Origin: an uncultured Saprospiraceae bacterium
GTDB taxonomy: Bacteria; Bacteroidota; Bacteroidia; Chitinophagales; Saprospiraceae
Assembly (NCBI GenBank): GCA_938015805.1
Contig: CALLXF010000040.1
Span: forward strand, 1-52,618
DNA: 52,618 nt
Direction of reading: 5' to 3'
Shown: one piece after another, positions 33,887-41,532 of the stretch
How positions within the stretch are numbered: the stretch's first letter is position 1
Layout of the letters: the number at the start of each line of letters is the position of its first letter
Notes under the pieces: model-generated
Databases searched by the model: none
Told to the model about the DNA's origin: nothing
What the model saw: only the letters and a program-made list of their open reading frames with translations
Position numbers and translations under genes: made by a program

Positions 33887-36241
33887 ATGAAAAAATTATT
33901 TACTCTGTTCCTAATTATATGCTTTAGTTATTCTGTCCAAGCCCAAAACTCCGGTGATCAAGTATTTGACAATTCTGTTTTACATGAAGTGAGATTTACT
34001 TTTGAGCAAGCTGATTACTGGCAACAGATGGTAAATAATTTTGAATTTAACATGGATGATGTTCCTTATATTTTAGGAGCAGTTACCATCGATGGAGTAG
34101 ATGTAGACTCAGTAGGTGTGCGTTTTAAGGGATTTACTTCTTATACCTATGAGTCTGATAAGAAACCCATAAAGATCGATTTTAATGAGTTTGTCCCTGG
34201 AAAAAGGTTAGACGGTTTACGTAAACTAAATTTAAATAATGCAACTGGAGACCCATCCATGCAGAGAGATGTGATTTGTTACGATCTCATGAGGAAGATA
34301 GGTGTAAAAGCTCCTCGTACAGCCTATACTAGGGTATATTTTAATGATCAATACTGGGGTTTATATCAACTTATAGAACAAATAGACAAAGAGTTTTTAC
34401 AAAATAATTTTACTAATGACGATGGCAACTTGATCAAAAATAAAGGATGGAGTCATTTTGAATGGTTTGGGCCAGATGATAGTGCTTATCATCCACCGTT
34501 TGAAATGAAAACGAATAAGGATCAGCCGGACTGGGAAGGTTTTGTAAATATGTTAGATATACTAAATAACGGAACTGATCAAGAAATAGAAAATGCTTTT
34601 GCTGATGTTTTTAATGTAGATTTATTTTTAAAAGTTCTTGCTATCGATGTGGCTACTAATAACTGGGATGCCTATATCGAGCACGGTCGTAACTGGTATA
34701 TATATGAAGATGTAGTTACAGACAAATTTCACTGGATTCCGTGGGATTATAATTTTTCTCTTAGTAGTAGTGCATTTCAGATCAATGATGATTTTTGCGA
34801 AGTATTCTCAGATTTTACTGCGTTACAAGAAGGAACTACCACAATCACTTTTTTAGAAAATGCTTACTCTAACAAAACAATATCTTATGCCTGGGATTTT
34901 GGAGATGGAAATATTTCTGATAAAGAAAATCCGGTACATACATATCTTCAAGCTGGTACTTATACTGTCTGTCTGGAAGTAAAGCATGATGAAGATTGTT
35001 TAGATCAGATATGTAAGCCGATTACTACGAGCAGAGATCTTAATGATTGCTCAGTACAAATAAATGGTACCTGTCCTTATCCCGTAGATGAAGTATTTGC
35101 ACTTACGCTTAGTTTTAGTCCATCCTGTTGCGGAGTATGGAGTCAGGAATGTGAGGATATACATAACTGGCTTTCTGGTGGCAATGGTGGTTTTGGAGCA
35201 ACAGACTTTACTATAGATCAAAGAGATAATGATGGTGTACTTATTAATCGACTATTAGGTAATCCTAATTTTAATGAGAGATACTATACCGTATTTTGTG
35301 ATCTTTTAAACAATGTTATGGTAGAGGATTCTATTTTTGCTCTTATAGATCATAATCGTGTTTTGATAGATAGCTCAGTTCAGGAAGACCCTAATTTTCT
35401 TTTTGACTATGATACTTTTCTAGACGAAATTACAAGCTTAGAAGAAGGAGGAATTAAAGCTATCATAACCGATCGGATCGTTACACTCAGGGCGGAGTTA
35501 GATTCTATATATACCTGCCCAGAAGAAAATAATATAATCGCTGCTGGCGATCTTGTCATTAATGAGTTTATGGCTTCTAATGATATGGATAGTGGAATTA
35601 GTGATACTGATGGGGAGTATGATGATTGGATCGAATTATATAATAACTCAGATGAGCGTTTAAACTTATCAGGTGTTTACCTCTCGGATGATCTTACTAA
35701 CCCGACTAAGTGGTCTTTACCTTATGGAACACTCCTAGGACCTGATCGCTATCTTATTATCTGGGCTGATAATGATTCTATACAATTTGGGTTACACACT
35801 AATTTTAAACTGAGTAAAGATGCAGGACAGATCGTTTTATCTAATGCTGATGGTTCAATAATAGACGATATCAGTTATACAGCGCAGACTACAAATATCG
35901 CTTCTGCAAGAGTCCCTAACGGTACAGGTCCATTTACGACACAGCCGCCCACTCATGGATTTAATAATGATGATACATCAGGTGCTAAAAACTTATCGAC
36001 TCTTACAGCTAAAGTTTTTCCTAACCCTACAAGTTCTTTCCTGAATATAGAGCTATCAGAAATCACGGCGGCCGCTCAGATAAAACTGATCGCCTCTGAT
36101 GGAAAGTTAATGTATCAGCAGCAGATAAGCCATTACCAGACGGTATTAGATACCAGTCCTTTTCCGGGTGGGATCTATAATCTTCATATCGTCGATCAGA
36201 ACGGAGGGAAATTTAATAAACGTATCGTTATCGCAAAATAG
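33887..36241 (+). CDS. CotH-kinase family protein with PKD insertion, T9SS tail
   Basis: 784 residues. Signal peptide 1-19 (QAQ). A CotH-type kinase domain starts about 75 (RFKGFTSYTYESDKKPIKIDF, RDVICYDLMRKIGVKAPRTAYTRVY, GLYQLIEQIDKEF) and reaches WIPWDYNF about 283; a PKD domain (about 309-379, YAWDFGDGN...HTYLQAGTYTV) is inserted; the kinase C-terminal part resumes about 393-541 (LINRLLGNPNFNERYYTVF). A lamin-tail domain follows (about 553-665, INEFMASND) and a T9SS sorting domain ends the protein (706-784, KVFPNPTSS). CotH kinases phosphorylate secreted protein partners; the target here is unknown. Confidence 0.9.
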   Translation: MKKLFTLFLIICFSYSVQAQNSGDQVFDNSVLHEVRFTFEQADYWQQMVNNFEFNMDDVPYILGAVTIDGVDVDSVGVRFKGFTSYTYESDKKPIKIDFNEFVPGKRLDGLRKLNLNNATGDPSMQRDVICYDLMRKIGVKAPRTAYTRVYFNDQYWGLYQLIEQIDKEFLQNNFTNDDGNLIKNKGWSHFEWFGPDDSAYHPPFEMKTNKDQPDWEGFVNMLDILNNGTDQEIENAFADVFNVDLFLKVLAIDVATNNWDAYIEHGRNWYIYEDVVTDKFHWIPWDYNFSLSSSAFQINDDFCEVFSDFTALQEGTTTITFLENAYSNKTISYAWDFGDGNISDKENPVHTYLQAGTYTVCLEVKHDEDCLDQICKPITTSRDLNDCSVQINGTCPYPVDEVFALTLSFSPSCCGVWSQECEDIHNWLSGGNGGFGATDFTIDQRDNDGVLINRLLGNPNFNERYYTVFCDLLNNVMVEDSIFALIDHNRVLIDSSVQEDPNFLFDYDTFLDEITSLEEGGIKAIITDRIVTLRAELDSIYTCPEENNIIAAGDLVINEFMASNDMDSGISDTDGEYDDWIELYNNSDERLNLSGVYLSDDLTNPTKWSLPYGTLLGPDRYLIIWADNDSIQFGLHTNFKLSKDAGQIVLSNADGSIIDDISYTAQTTNIASARVPNGTGPFTTQPPTHGFNNDDTSGAKNLSTLTAKVFPNPTSSFLNIELSEITAAAQIKLIASDGKLMYQQQISHYQTVLDTSPFPGGIYNLHIVDQNGGKFNKRIVIAK

Positions 36242-36331
36242 AACCCTAGATGTAAATCGTTATCTTGTGACCAGTTAGGACTATTATAATTATTTAATAT
36301 AATATCTTAAAAAGTGTAAAAGGCTGTAACT

Positions 36332-36436
36332 TACATTTGTTGTAAAAAATTATTTCACTTAATACTAATCGCTATGATTGACTTACTAGACTTACTTTTA
36401 AATTTTATCATTGGTGACGACGAAGATGGAATATAA
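36332..36436 (+). other. Possible 20-residue ORF behind a TAnnTTTG box
   Basis: TACATTTG at 36332-36339 matches the -7 element, but no clear -33 TTG is seen. ATG at 36374 opens a 20-codon frame (MIDLLDLLLNFIIGDDEDGI), amphipathic and acidic at its end. No terminator is evident after it. Weak evidence; could be chance. Confidence 0.25.
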
Positions 36437-36500
36437 ATAACTCGTTGTACTCCATCATTAAATTCTGGCTGTACCATTTAGTATCAGTAAACAAAACTTC

Positions 36501-37511
36501 TTACAAATTGACCATCACTCCAGACAATTCTGAGTATATCTGAGGAGGCTTCATATTTTTATACCCTATTCCTTTAGATTGTAAATCAGCAATACGCAAT
36601 CTTTCCAGCATATACTTTAGAGCTGGAACAGAAAAATTATTGGCGGCAAGCCTATAGTCTTTTACAAAATATGCGGAATGTAAACCCAGAGCTCTTTGCA
36701 ATTCCTGATCTGATGCTCTAGATAAAGATTTTGCAATAAGCACTTTAGATATAAACTGAAAGATAGAAGGGATTACCATTGGCGGAGGATTAGATTTCGC
36801 ATTTTCCCCAAAATAATTGAAGATCATTGCCACCTTAGCAATATTTTTTTGACCGATCGCTTTATGTAATTCAAATACATTAAAATCCTTTGAAATACCG
36901 ATTTGGTTTTGTATCAACTTGGTATCGATCGTACTGGCTTTGGGCAGATTAATTACTAGCTTCTGTAGCTCATTATTGATTTTATTTAGATCTGCCCCTA
37001 GATATTCTGCGATTAGCCTTACTGCATCTGGCCCCATTTTGTACCCCATGGAAGTAACCCGCTGCGAGATCCATGGACCGAGCTGATTATCGTAAAGCTT
37101 TTTAGACTCATAAACCATAGCTGTTTTAGAGATAGCCTTTGCAAATTTTGTACGCTTATCTAATTTTTTGTGCTTGTATGCGATCACTAATATCGTCTGC
37201 GGAGAAGGAGACTGAGCATAAGACTCTAGTTGTGCGATGGTTCTCATCTCCTGGGCTTCTTTTAAGATTACTACTCGATAAGATGACATCATCGGGAACT
37301 GGCGAGCATTATCGACGACCTGTTTAAAATCTGCTTCCTTGCCATATAAGACTACCTGATTAAAAGATTTTTCTGCATCGGGTAGTACTGTTTTTTCTAT
37401 TGCTTTTGTCAGCTCATCGATATAGAAACTTTCTTCTCCATGGAAAAAGTAGATCGGGGCATATTCTTTAGCAGCAATGGATTTTTTTAATTGGTCAAAA
37501 GTCACAGACAA
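36501..37511 (-). CDS. holA: DNA polymerase III subunit delta
   Basis: 336 residues, family length. The N-terminal AAA+-like domain shows YAPIYFFHGEESFYIDELTKAIE and VVILKEAQEMRTI; the middle has ILVIAYKHKKLDKRTKFAKA; the C-terminal alpha-helical collar includes FNVFELHKAIGQKNIAKVAMIFNYFG and a conserved helix-rich end. HolA opens the beta sliding clamp as part of the clamp loader at the replication fork. Transcribed alone on the minus strand. Confidence 0.95.
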   Translation of the reverse strand: MSVTFDQLKKSIAAKEYAPIYFFHGEESFYIDELTKAIEKTVLPDAEKSFNQVVLYGKEADFKQVVDNARQFPMMSSYRVVILKEAQEMRTIAQLESYAQSPSPQTILVIAYKHKKLDKRTKFAKAISKTAMVYESKKLYDNQLGPWISQRVTSMGYKMGPDAVRLIAEYLGADLNKINNELQKLVINLPKASTIDTKLIQNQIGISKDFNVFELHKAIGQKNIAKVAMIFNYFGENAKSNPPPMVIPSIFQFISKVLIAKSLSRASDQELQRALGLHSAYFVKDYRLAANNFSVPALKYMLERLRIADLQSKGIGYKNMKPPQIYSELSGVMVNL

Positions 37512-38061
37512 TATTTAAGGAACTATTATAAAGCTAAGATAAATAAGTACTTTGGTAAGTAAGTTATCCATCTGTAAATACTCAAGAAAAAGAATGAAAC
37601 TATAAAAAATAGAGCCCTAAACTGACGTGTAAAGGGCTCTCCTAGTTTAGACTTTCGTGACTACATTCTCAGGTTAAAAAGTTCTTAGTCATTTCCATCA
37701 CAATCTAGGTTGGTTATCTTGAAAGCACTACATATTATGTGCTGATAGTATTCCTAGTTATATAAAGCTTTTCTATAAACAAGTTAAACAACTCTACATC
37801 AAAAAGCAATGCGAACATACAAATACATTTGACTATTTTTTTTAAATGTTAAAAGAAAAATATAGTCTTATGCTAAATTAAAAATGGACATGTAAGAAAT
37901 CGTTATTCCTCAATAATATACATATCATAAATTATAACATATATAATGTAAAAAAGTTCGGTTTAAGTAAAACATTGGCTTTAAGCCACATGAATCAATC
38001 GTAAATAAATCTAAATCATTGTTAATAAACGTAGTTTACAATTATAAAATTCCACATACAC
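37512..38061. other. Long intergenic region with a hairpin
   Basis: About 550 AT-rich bases between holA and the oldest tRNA remnant. It holds the hairpin at 37611-37640 and no convincing gene on either strand. A minus-strand RNA ending at that hairpin is possible but unsupported by a clear promoter. Confidence 0.5.
37611..37640 (-). terminator. Rho-independent terminator on minus strand
   Basis: AGAGCCCT and AGGGCTCT form an 8-bp stem around a 14-nt loop and are followed in the minus direction by ATTTTTTATAG. It could end transcripts coming from the tRNA-Ala/GIY-YIG region. Confidence 0.6.
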
Positions 38062-38063
38062 TG

Positions 38064-38097
38064 TAAAGCCTAGAGAATCGAACCCTGACCTCTTGAT
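38064..38097 (-). pseudogene. Degenerate tRNA-Ala 3' remnant (oldest)
   Basis: On the minus strand reads TCAAGAGGTC, a broken T-arm (AGGG TTCGATT CTCT) and AGGCTTTA. It aligns with the tRNA-Ala 3' half but has lost base pairing in the T stem, more so than the remnant at 38434-38469. Confidence 0.6.
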
Positions 38098-38114
38098 CCC
38101 GTAATTCCTTAGAA

Positions 38115-38417
38115 TTACGTAGACTCTCGAATTTTTTGTGAAAATTCGGAGCTGCAAATTTCTAATAAATTCCCATGCCTTTGAATGAAAGCAATTATTC
38201 GTTTTTGTGATTTTAAATTCTTCATCTTCCGTTCTCTCCCCATTGATTCTAATCTGGATTCAAATCCCATTTTCCACACTAATTCCCATGGTCGATATCC
38301 TTTGGTGGATTTAACTAAACCTGAGTTATGGCAATCTATCCTTGTGGATACATTAGAGGTTTGACCTATATAAAATCGATCAAACTTCTTGCTGTATAAT
38401 AAATAAACATAATACAT
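38115..38417 (-). CDS. GIY-YIG nuclease family protein (copy A)
   Basis: 100 residues. Starts MYYVYLLYSKKFDRFYIGQTSNVSTRI, which is the GIY-YIG core (YVY-11-YIG) with the catalytic Tyr and Arg, and continues with CHNSGLVKSTKGYRPWELVWK and a conserved Glu-containing helix. This is the small single-domain GIY-YIG group (UvrC N-terminal-like) often mislabelled excinuclease. It differs from copy B in only three residues. It lies in a unit whose downstream end is a tRNA remnant; the last codons and stop fall in hairpins (CGTAATTC/GAATTACG). A nuclease with a role in element mobility or DNA repair is inferred. Confidence 0.85.
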   Translation of the reverse strand: MYYVYLLYSKKFDRFYIGQTSNVSTRIDCHNSGLVKSTKGYRPWELVWKMGFESRLESMGRERKMKNLKSQKRIIAFIQRHGNLLEICSSEFSQKIREST

Positions 38418-38433
38418 CTTTCTTCTTGAAAAG

Positions 38434-38469
38434 TGGAGCCTAGGGGAGTCGAACCCCTGACCTTTTGAT
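38434..38469 (-). pseudogene. Displaced tRNA-Ala 3' half
   Basis: On the minus strand reads TCAAAAGGTC, an intact T-arm (AGGGG TTCGACT CCCCT) and AGGCTCCA. The 3' anticodon strand, variable loop and acceptor strand match the intact tRNA-Ala at 38806-38879; only the T stem differs. No 5' half accompanies it, so it cannot be a working tRNA. Confidence 0.75.
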
Positions 38470-38486
38470 CCCGTAATTCCTTAGAA

Positions 38487-38789
38487 TTACGTGGACTCTC
38501 GAATTTTTTGTAAAAATTCGGAGCTGCAACTTTCTAACAAATTCCCATGCCTTTGAATGAAAGCAATTATTCGTTTTTGTGATTTTAAATTCTTCATCTT
38601 CCGTTCTCTCCCCATTGATTCTGATCTAGATTCGAATCCCATTTTCCACACTAATTCCCATGGTCGATATCCTTTGGTGGATTTAACTAAACCTGAGTTA
38701 TGGCAATCTATCCTTGTAGATACATTAGAGGTTTGACCTATATAAAATCGATCAAACTTCTTGCTGTATAATAAATAAACATAATACAT
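38487..38789 (-). CDS. GIY-YIG nuclease family protein (copy B)
   Basis: 100 residues from the ATG at 38789. A longer reading from 38864 would run through the tRNA gene (its translation gives RRFDSCR from the T-arm), so the short start is used. Same GIY-YIG motifs as copy A (YVYLLYS...YIGQTSN, Arg in TRIDCHNS) and 97% identical to it, showing recent duplication. It starts 16 bases after the tRNA-Ala 3' end on the same strand and is probably transcribed from the tRNA promoter. Role unknown; its position and the displaced tRNA halves suggest a mobile nuclease. Confidence 0.85.
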   Translation of the reverse strand: MYYVYLLYSKKFDRFYIGQTSNVSTRIDCHNSGLVKSTKGYRPWELVWKMGFESRSESMGRERKMKNLKSQKRIIAFIQRHGNLLESCSSEFLQKIREST

Positions 38790-38805
38790 CTTTCTTCTTG
38801 AAAAG

Positions 38806-38879
38806 TGGAGCCTACAGGAATCGAACCTGCGACCTTTTGACTGCCAGTCAAACGCTCTAGCCAACTGAGCTAAGGCCCC
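38806..38879 (-). tRNA. tRNA-Ala (anticodon GGC)
   Basis: 74 bases fold into a full cloverleaf: acceptor GGGGCCT/AGGCTCC with the alanine-identity G3:U70 pair and discriminator A; D-arm GCTC-AGTTGGCTA-GAGC; anticodon stem TTTGA/TCAAA with loop CTGGCAG (anticodon GGC, reading GCC); variable AGGTC; T-arm GCAGG-TTCGATT-CCTGT. CCA is not encoded. It lies upstream of the GIY-YIG gene on the same strand. Confidence 0.95.
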
Positions 38880-38892
38880 ATTTACTTCTAAC

Positions 38893-38921
38893 CAAATGTG
38901 GTAATTATTTTTGAAAGCAAA
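38893..38921 (-). promoter_or_regulatory. Probable promoter of tRNA-Ala
   Basis: On the minus strand, CACATTTG (close to TAnnTTTG) lies 13 bases before the tRNA 5' end, with a TTG in a TCTTTGCTTTC context about 17 bases further upstream. Both are near but not perfect matches to the Bacteroidota consensus. Confidence 0.35.
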
Positions 38922-39035
38922 GAACTTAGATATGTAAAAATAACTCTTATTGCATAAAGTAATCTTTTACAAGTCACTCCTATGTAATTCGTAAAACAGA
39001 AATGTACTAATTTCAATAGCATTTTGACCAAAGAA

Positions 39036-40091
39036 CTACAACCAGTTTTTCTTTTTGAAGAAGTAAAGAAGTCCAATAAAAATAATGAGCATAATCCCTA
39101 AGAGTATAAAATAACCATATCTATAATGTAGCTCAGGTATGTGATCAAAATTCATCCCATAGATACCCGCTAGAAAAGTAAGTGGGATAAAAATAGTCGA
39201 TACGATTGTGAGGACTTGCATGACTTGGTTCATTTTAAAACTAACCTCTGATATAAATAAGTCTTGTAGACCATTTAAAATATCTCTAAACGACTCTATC
39301 GTATCCATTACTTGGATTGTATGATCATATAAATTTCTAACAAAAACTGTCGTGTTTTCTGAGATTATAGGACTATCTGATTTTTCAAATTTCCCAATCG
39401 CTTCGCGTAAAGGAGCAATCGATTTACGCATAGAAATCAGTTCCTTTTTAAGACTATGAATTTCCGATTTTGTTCTAGAATCTTGACTTTCTACAACTCG
39501 GTCTTCTAATTTTTCTATTTCTTCTTCTACTCCTTCTATTACTAAAAAATAATGATCAACTACTAAATCCATTAATGCGTAAACAAGGTAATCCGATTCT
39601 CTTTGTCTAATCCGGCCACGATTGTTATGTATCCGTTTACGCACCATCTCAAAAAGGTCAGACTTTGTTTCTTGGAAGGTTATAACTAATCCTTTTTTGA
39701 GATAAAGGGCTACTTGCTCTGACTCAACTTTTACCTGTTCTCGATTAAAAGAGATGGCTTTTATAATTATAAAAATTCCATTATCGTATTCTTCAAATTT
39801 TGGTCTGAGATGAACATCAGAGACATCCTCGAGGATCAGAGAATGTATTCCAAAAGTTTTTCCAACATACTCTATTAATGCTGTATCATGTATTCCACGG
39901 ATATCGTACCAGTCGGTTTTCTGATCAGAAGAGGGACGGAGGACAACATTCTTATGATTATTAAATATCTCTTCCTCGAGAGTATCTTTATCATACTGCA
40001 GATAATGTATCTGTACGTTATCTGTTTTCTTATTGCCTGTATATAGAACAGATCCCGGAGGCATTCCTATTTTACGTCTTCTCTGACTCAT
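39036..40091 (-). CDS. corA: CorA-type magnesium/cobalt transporter
   Basis: 351 residues. Long cytoplasmic alpha/beta domain, then a long helix and two C-terminal membrane helices with the GMN motif in the pore entrance (TFLAGIYGMNFDHIPEL), a hallmark of CorA. Full length. The C-terminus ends in a Lys-rich YFFKKKNW tail. It forms pentameric Mg2+ channels in the inner membrane. Last gene of the minus-strand ion operon; its start overlaps the MscS gene by four bases. Confidence 0.95.
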   Translation of the reverse strand: MSQRRRKIGMPPGSVLYTGNKKTDNVQIHYLQYDKDTLEEEIFNNHKNVVLRPSSDQKTDWYDIRGIHDTALIEYVGKTFGIHSLILEDVSDVHLRPKFEEYDNGIFIIIKAISFNREQVKVESEQVALYLKKGLVITFQETKSDLFEMVRKRIHNNRGRIRQRESDYLVYALMDLVVDHYFLVIEGVEEEIEKLEDRVVESQDSRTKSEIHSLKKELISMRKSIAPLREAIGKFEKSDSPIISENTTVFVRNLYDHTIQVMDTIESFRDILNGLQDLFISEVSFKMNQVMQVLTIVSTIFIPLTFLAGIYGMNFDHIPELHYRYGYFILLGIMLIIFIGLLYFFKKKNWL

Positions 40092-40960
40092 AATGATGGA
40101 TTACTAGGAAGATCAGATTTTGTATTTTTATAGACCAGCGTACGATGCGGAAATGGGATCTCTATACCCTCTTTATCAAATCTCAATTTTATAGATTCCA
40201 TTAAATCGCAACTGAGTGCAAAAGCATCAGTGGCATTTCTTGCCCATGCCCAGCCTCTTAGATTAACTGATGATTCTCCTAATAACACCACTCTGACGGG
40301 AGCAAGCTCTATACCATCTGCAATCATTTCTTTTGTTCTATTATCAAAATGTAAAGGATGATTTATAATTTCTTCTTTTATTATTTTTTTTGCTTTGAGT
40401 AGATCGGAGTCATAGCTTACGCCAATATCGATCCATTTACAAATACCAGTATCACTAAAATCCGAATTGACAATTATCTCATCACTGATCAAAGCATTAG
40501 GGATAATTATCCTCTTATTTTCAAAATCTCTAATCACTGTATGTCTAAGGGTAATATCTTCAATAATACCTGTTAGCTCTCTAACTTTTATTCGATCATT
40601 AACCCTAAACGGTTTAAAGATGATAATAAATATTCCACTAATGATATTACTTAAAGCATGCTGAGATGCAAAACTTATTCCCACTGCAATAATACCAGCA
40701 CCCGCTAGCAAAGAGCTAGCTAATGCTCTAAGATTAGGCATCATAAAGATGGCGATACTAAAGCCTACTATATAAATCAGAAAAATAACTGCATGACGTA
40801 GAAATAAATAATTTGTAGGATCATTTTTCAAGTGCTTTGTAGAATGATCAATTAATCTTTTAAAAAATCGATTAACTAATAAAGCGAGTATAACGGTTAC
40901 AATTATTATCCCAACAAAGATTCCAATATTCTCTAGATTAGTTAATGTTTCTGTGTTCAT
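40088..40960 (-). CDS. MscS-family mechanosensitive channel
   Basis: 290 residues. Two N-terminal membrane helices, then a pore helix segment (LRALASSLLAGAGIIAVGISFASQHALSNIISGI) with the Ala/Gly-packed TM3 pattern of MscS, followed by the beta domain (FKPFRVNDRIKV, GIIEDITLRHTVIRDFENKRIIIPNALI) and an alpha/beta cage end (IEIPFPHRTLVYK). It releases solutes on osmotic downshock. It overlaps corA by four bases and follows the DUF3124 gene. Confidence 0.93.
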   Translation of the reverse strand: MNTETLTNLENIGIFVGIIIVTVILALLVNRFFKRLIDHSTKHLKNDPTNYLFLRHAVIFLIYIVGFSIAIFMMPNLRALASSLLAGAGIIAVGISFASQHALSNIISGIFIIIFKPFRVNDRIKVRELTGIIEDITLRHTVIRDFENKRIIIPNALISDEIIVNSDFSDTGICKWIDIGVSYDSDLLKAKKIIKEEIINHPLHFDNRTKEMIADGIELAPVRVVLLGESSVNLRGWAWARNATDAFALSCDLMESIKLRFDKEGIEIPFPHRTLVYKNTKSDLPSNPSL

Positions 40961-41007
40961 AAAATTGATCTACTTAGAACCTTGATTTATTATTTGATTG
41001 CAAAATC

Positions 41008-41523
41008 TTATCTCAAAAGAGAGTAACCATCTGTTGCAAAGGAAAACCCTTTGTTCCCATTCTCTCCGATCATTATAGCCTGTACAAGTGGTCTAACCTT
41101 TGCAGATCGTGCACCCATTTCGATAATAAAATTGGCCCCCGAGCCTCCAGAATTATCGTCTCTTTCTACGACATAGTTTACAGTTCCCATTGCAGGAATA
41201 CCGATCGTTTTGTCTATATACTTTCTTACTAGATCTCCGTCAGTATTATAGTATTCTATTTTAGACACAAAGATGGTGTCATTAAAACTAGTGTTCCTAA
41301 TACTAAGGGTTGCAGACAACAAATTATTTTGATGCATGACATCGAAATAAATATCTGAGTAAATGGGTACATAAACAATATCCTGAAAAGGCATTTTCTC
41401 TCCTTTTATAGAACTACTAACCTCTAGACTTTTAAGTTCGTTTTCACCTTTATCATTGGTATTAGGATTAGGAGTGGTGCAAGAGATGACTGCCACTAAA
41501 ATAAGAAGGAGAAATTGTTTCAT
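41008..41523 (-). CDS. DUF3124 lipoprotein
   Basis: 171 residues. Lipobox leader (AVISCTT, about Cys16). The mature part matches DUF3124: VYVPIYSDIYF, ATLSIRNTSFNDTIFVSKIEYYNTDGDLVRKYI, and GGSGANFIIEMG. Function is unknown. It lies 9 bases after the TrkH/KtrB gene and before the MscS gene, so it is embedded in an ion/osmotic operon and may act in that response at the cell envelope. Confidence 0.9.
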   Translation of the reverse strand: MKQFLLLILVAVISCTTPNPNTNDKGENELKSLEVSSSIKGEKMPFQDIVYVPIYSDIYFDVMHQNNLLSATLSIRNTSFNDTIFVSKIEYYNTDGDLVRKYIDKTIGIPAMGTVNYVVERDDNSGGSGANFIIEMGARSAKVRPLVQAIMIGENGNKGFSFATDGYSLLR

Positions 41524-41532
41524 ATGTTGTAT

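Larger units (their letters stand above)
38062..38433 (-). repeat. tRNA-linked GIY-YIG unit, older copy
   Basis: Direct repeat of the unit at 38434-38805: a degenerate tRNA 3' remnant, two hairpins and a 100-codon GIY-YIG gene. The coding parts of the two units align at a 372-base offset, with a few base indels in the remnant. Confidence 0.75.
38434..38805 (-). repeat. tRNA-linked GIY-YIG unit, younger copy
   Basis: From the tRNA-Ala 3' end (38805/38806) to the second tRNA remnant: leader of 16 bases, GIY-YIG gene, inverted repeats CGAATTTTT/AAAAATTCG (38500-38520) and CGTAATTC/GAATTACG (38472-38491), then the tRNA 3' remnant 38434-38469. It is repeated at 38062-38433. Confidence 0.78.

Noticed and set aside
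37660-38050. Small RNA between holA and the tRNA remnants
   Set aside because: Only a minus-strand terminator supports it; TATTTG boxes there lack the correct spacing for a promoter.
38790-38864. Start of the second GIY-YIG gene at 38864
   Set aside because: The extra residues (containing RRFDSCR) are a translation of the tRNA-Ala gene; the ATG at 38789 gives the same 100-residue protein as the other copy.
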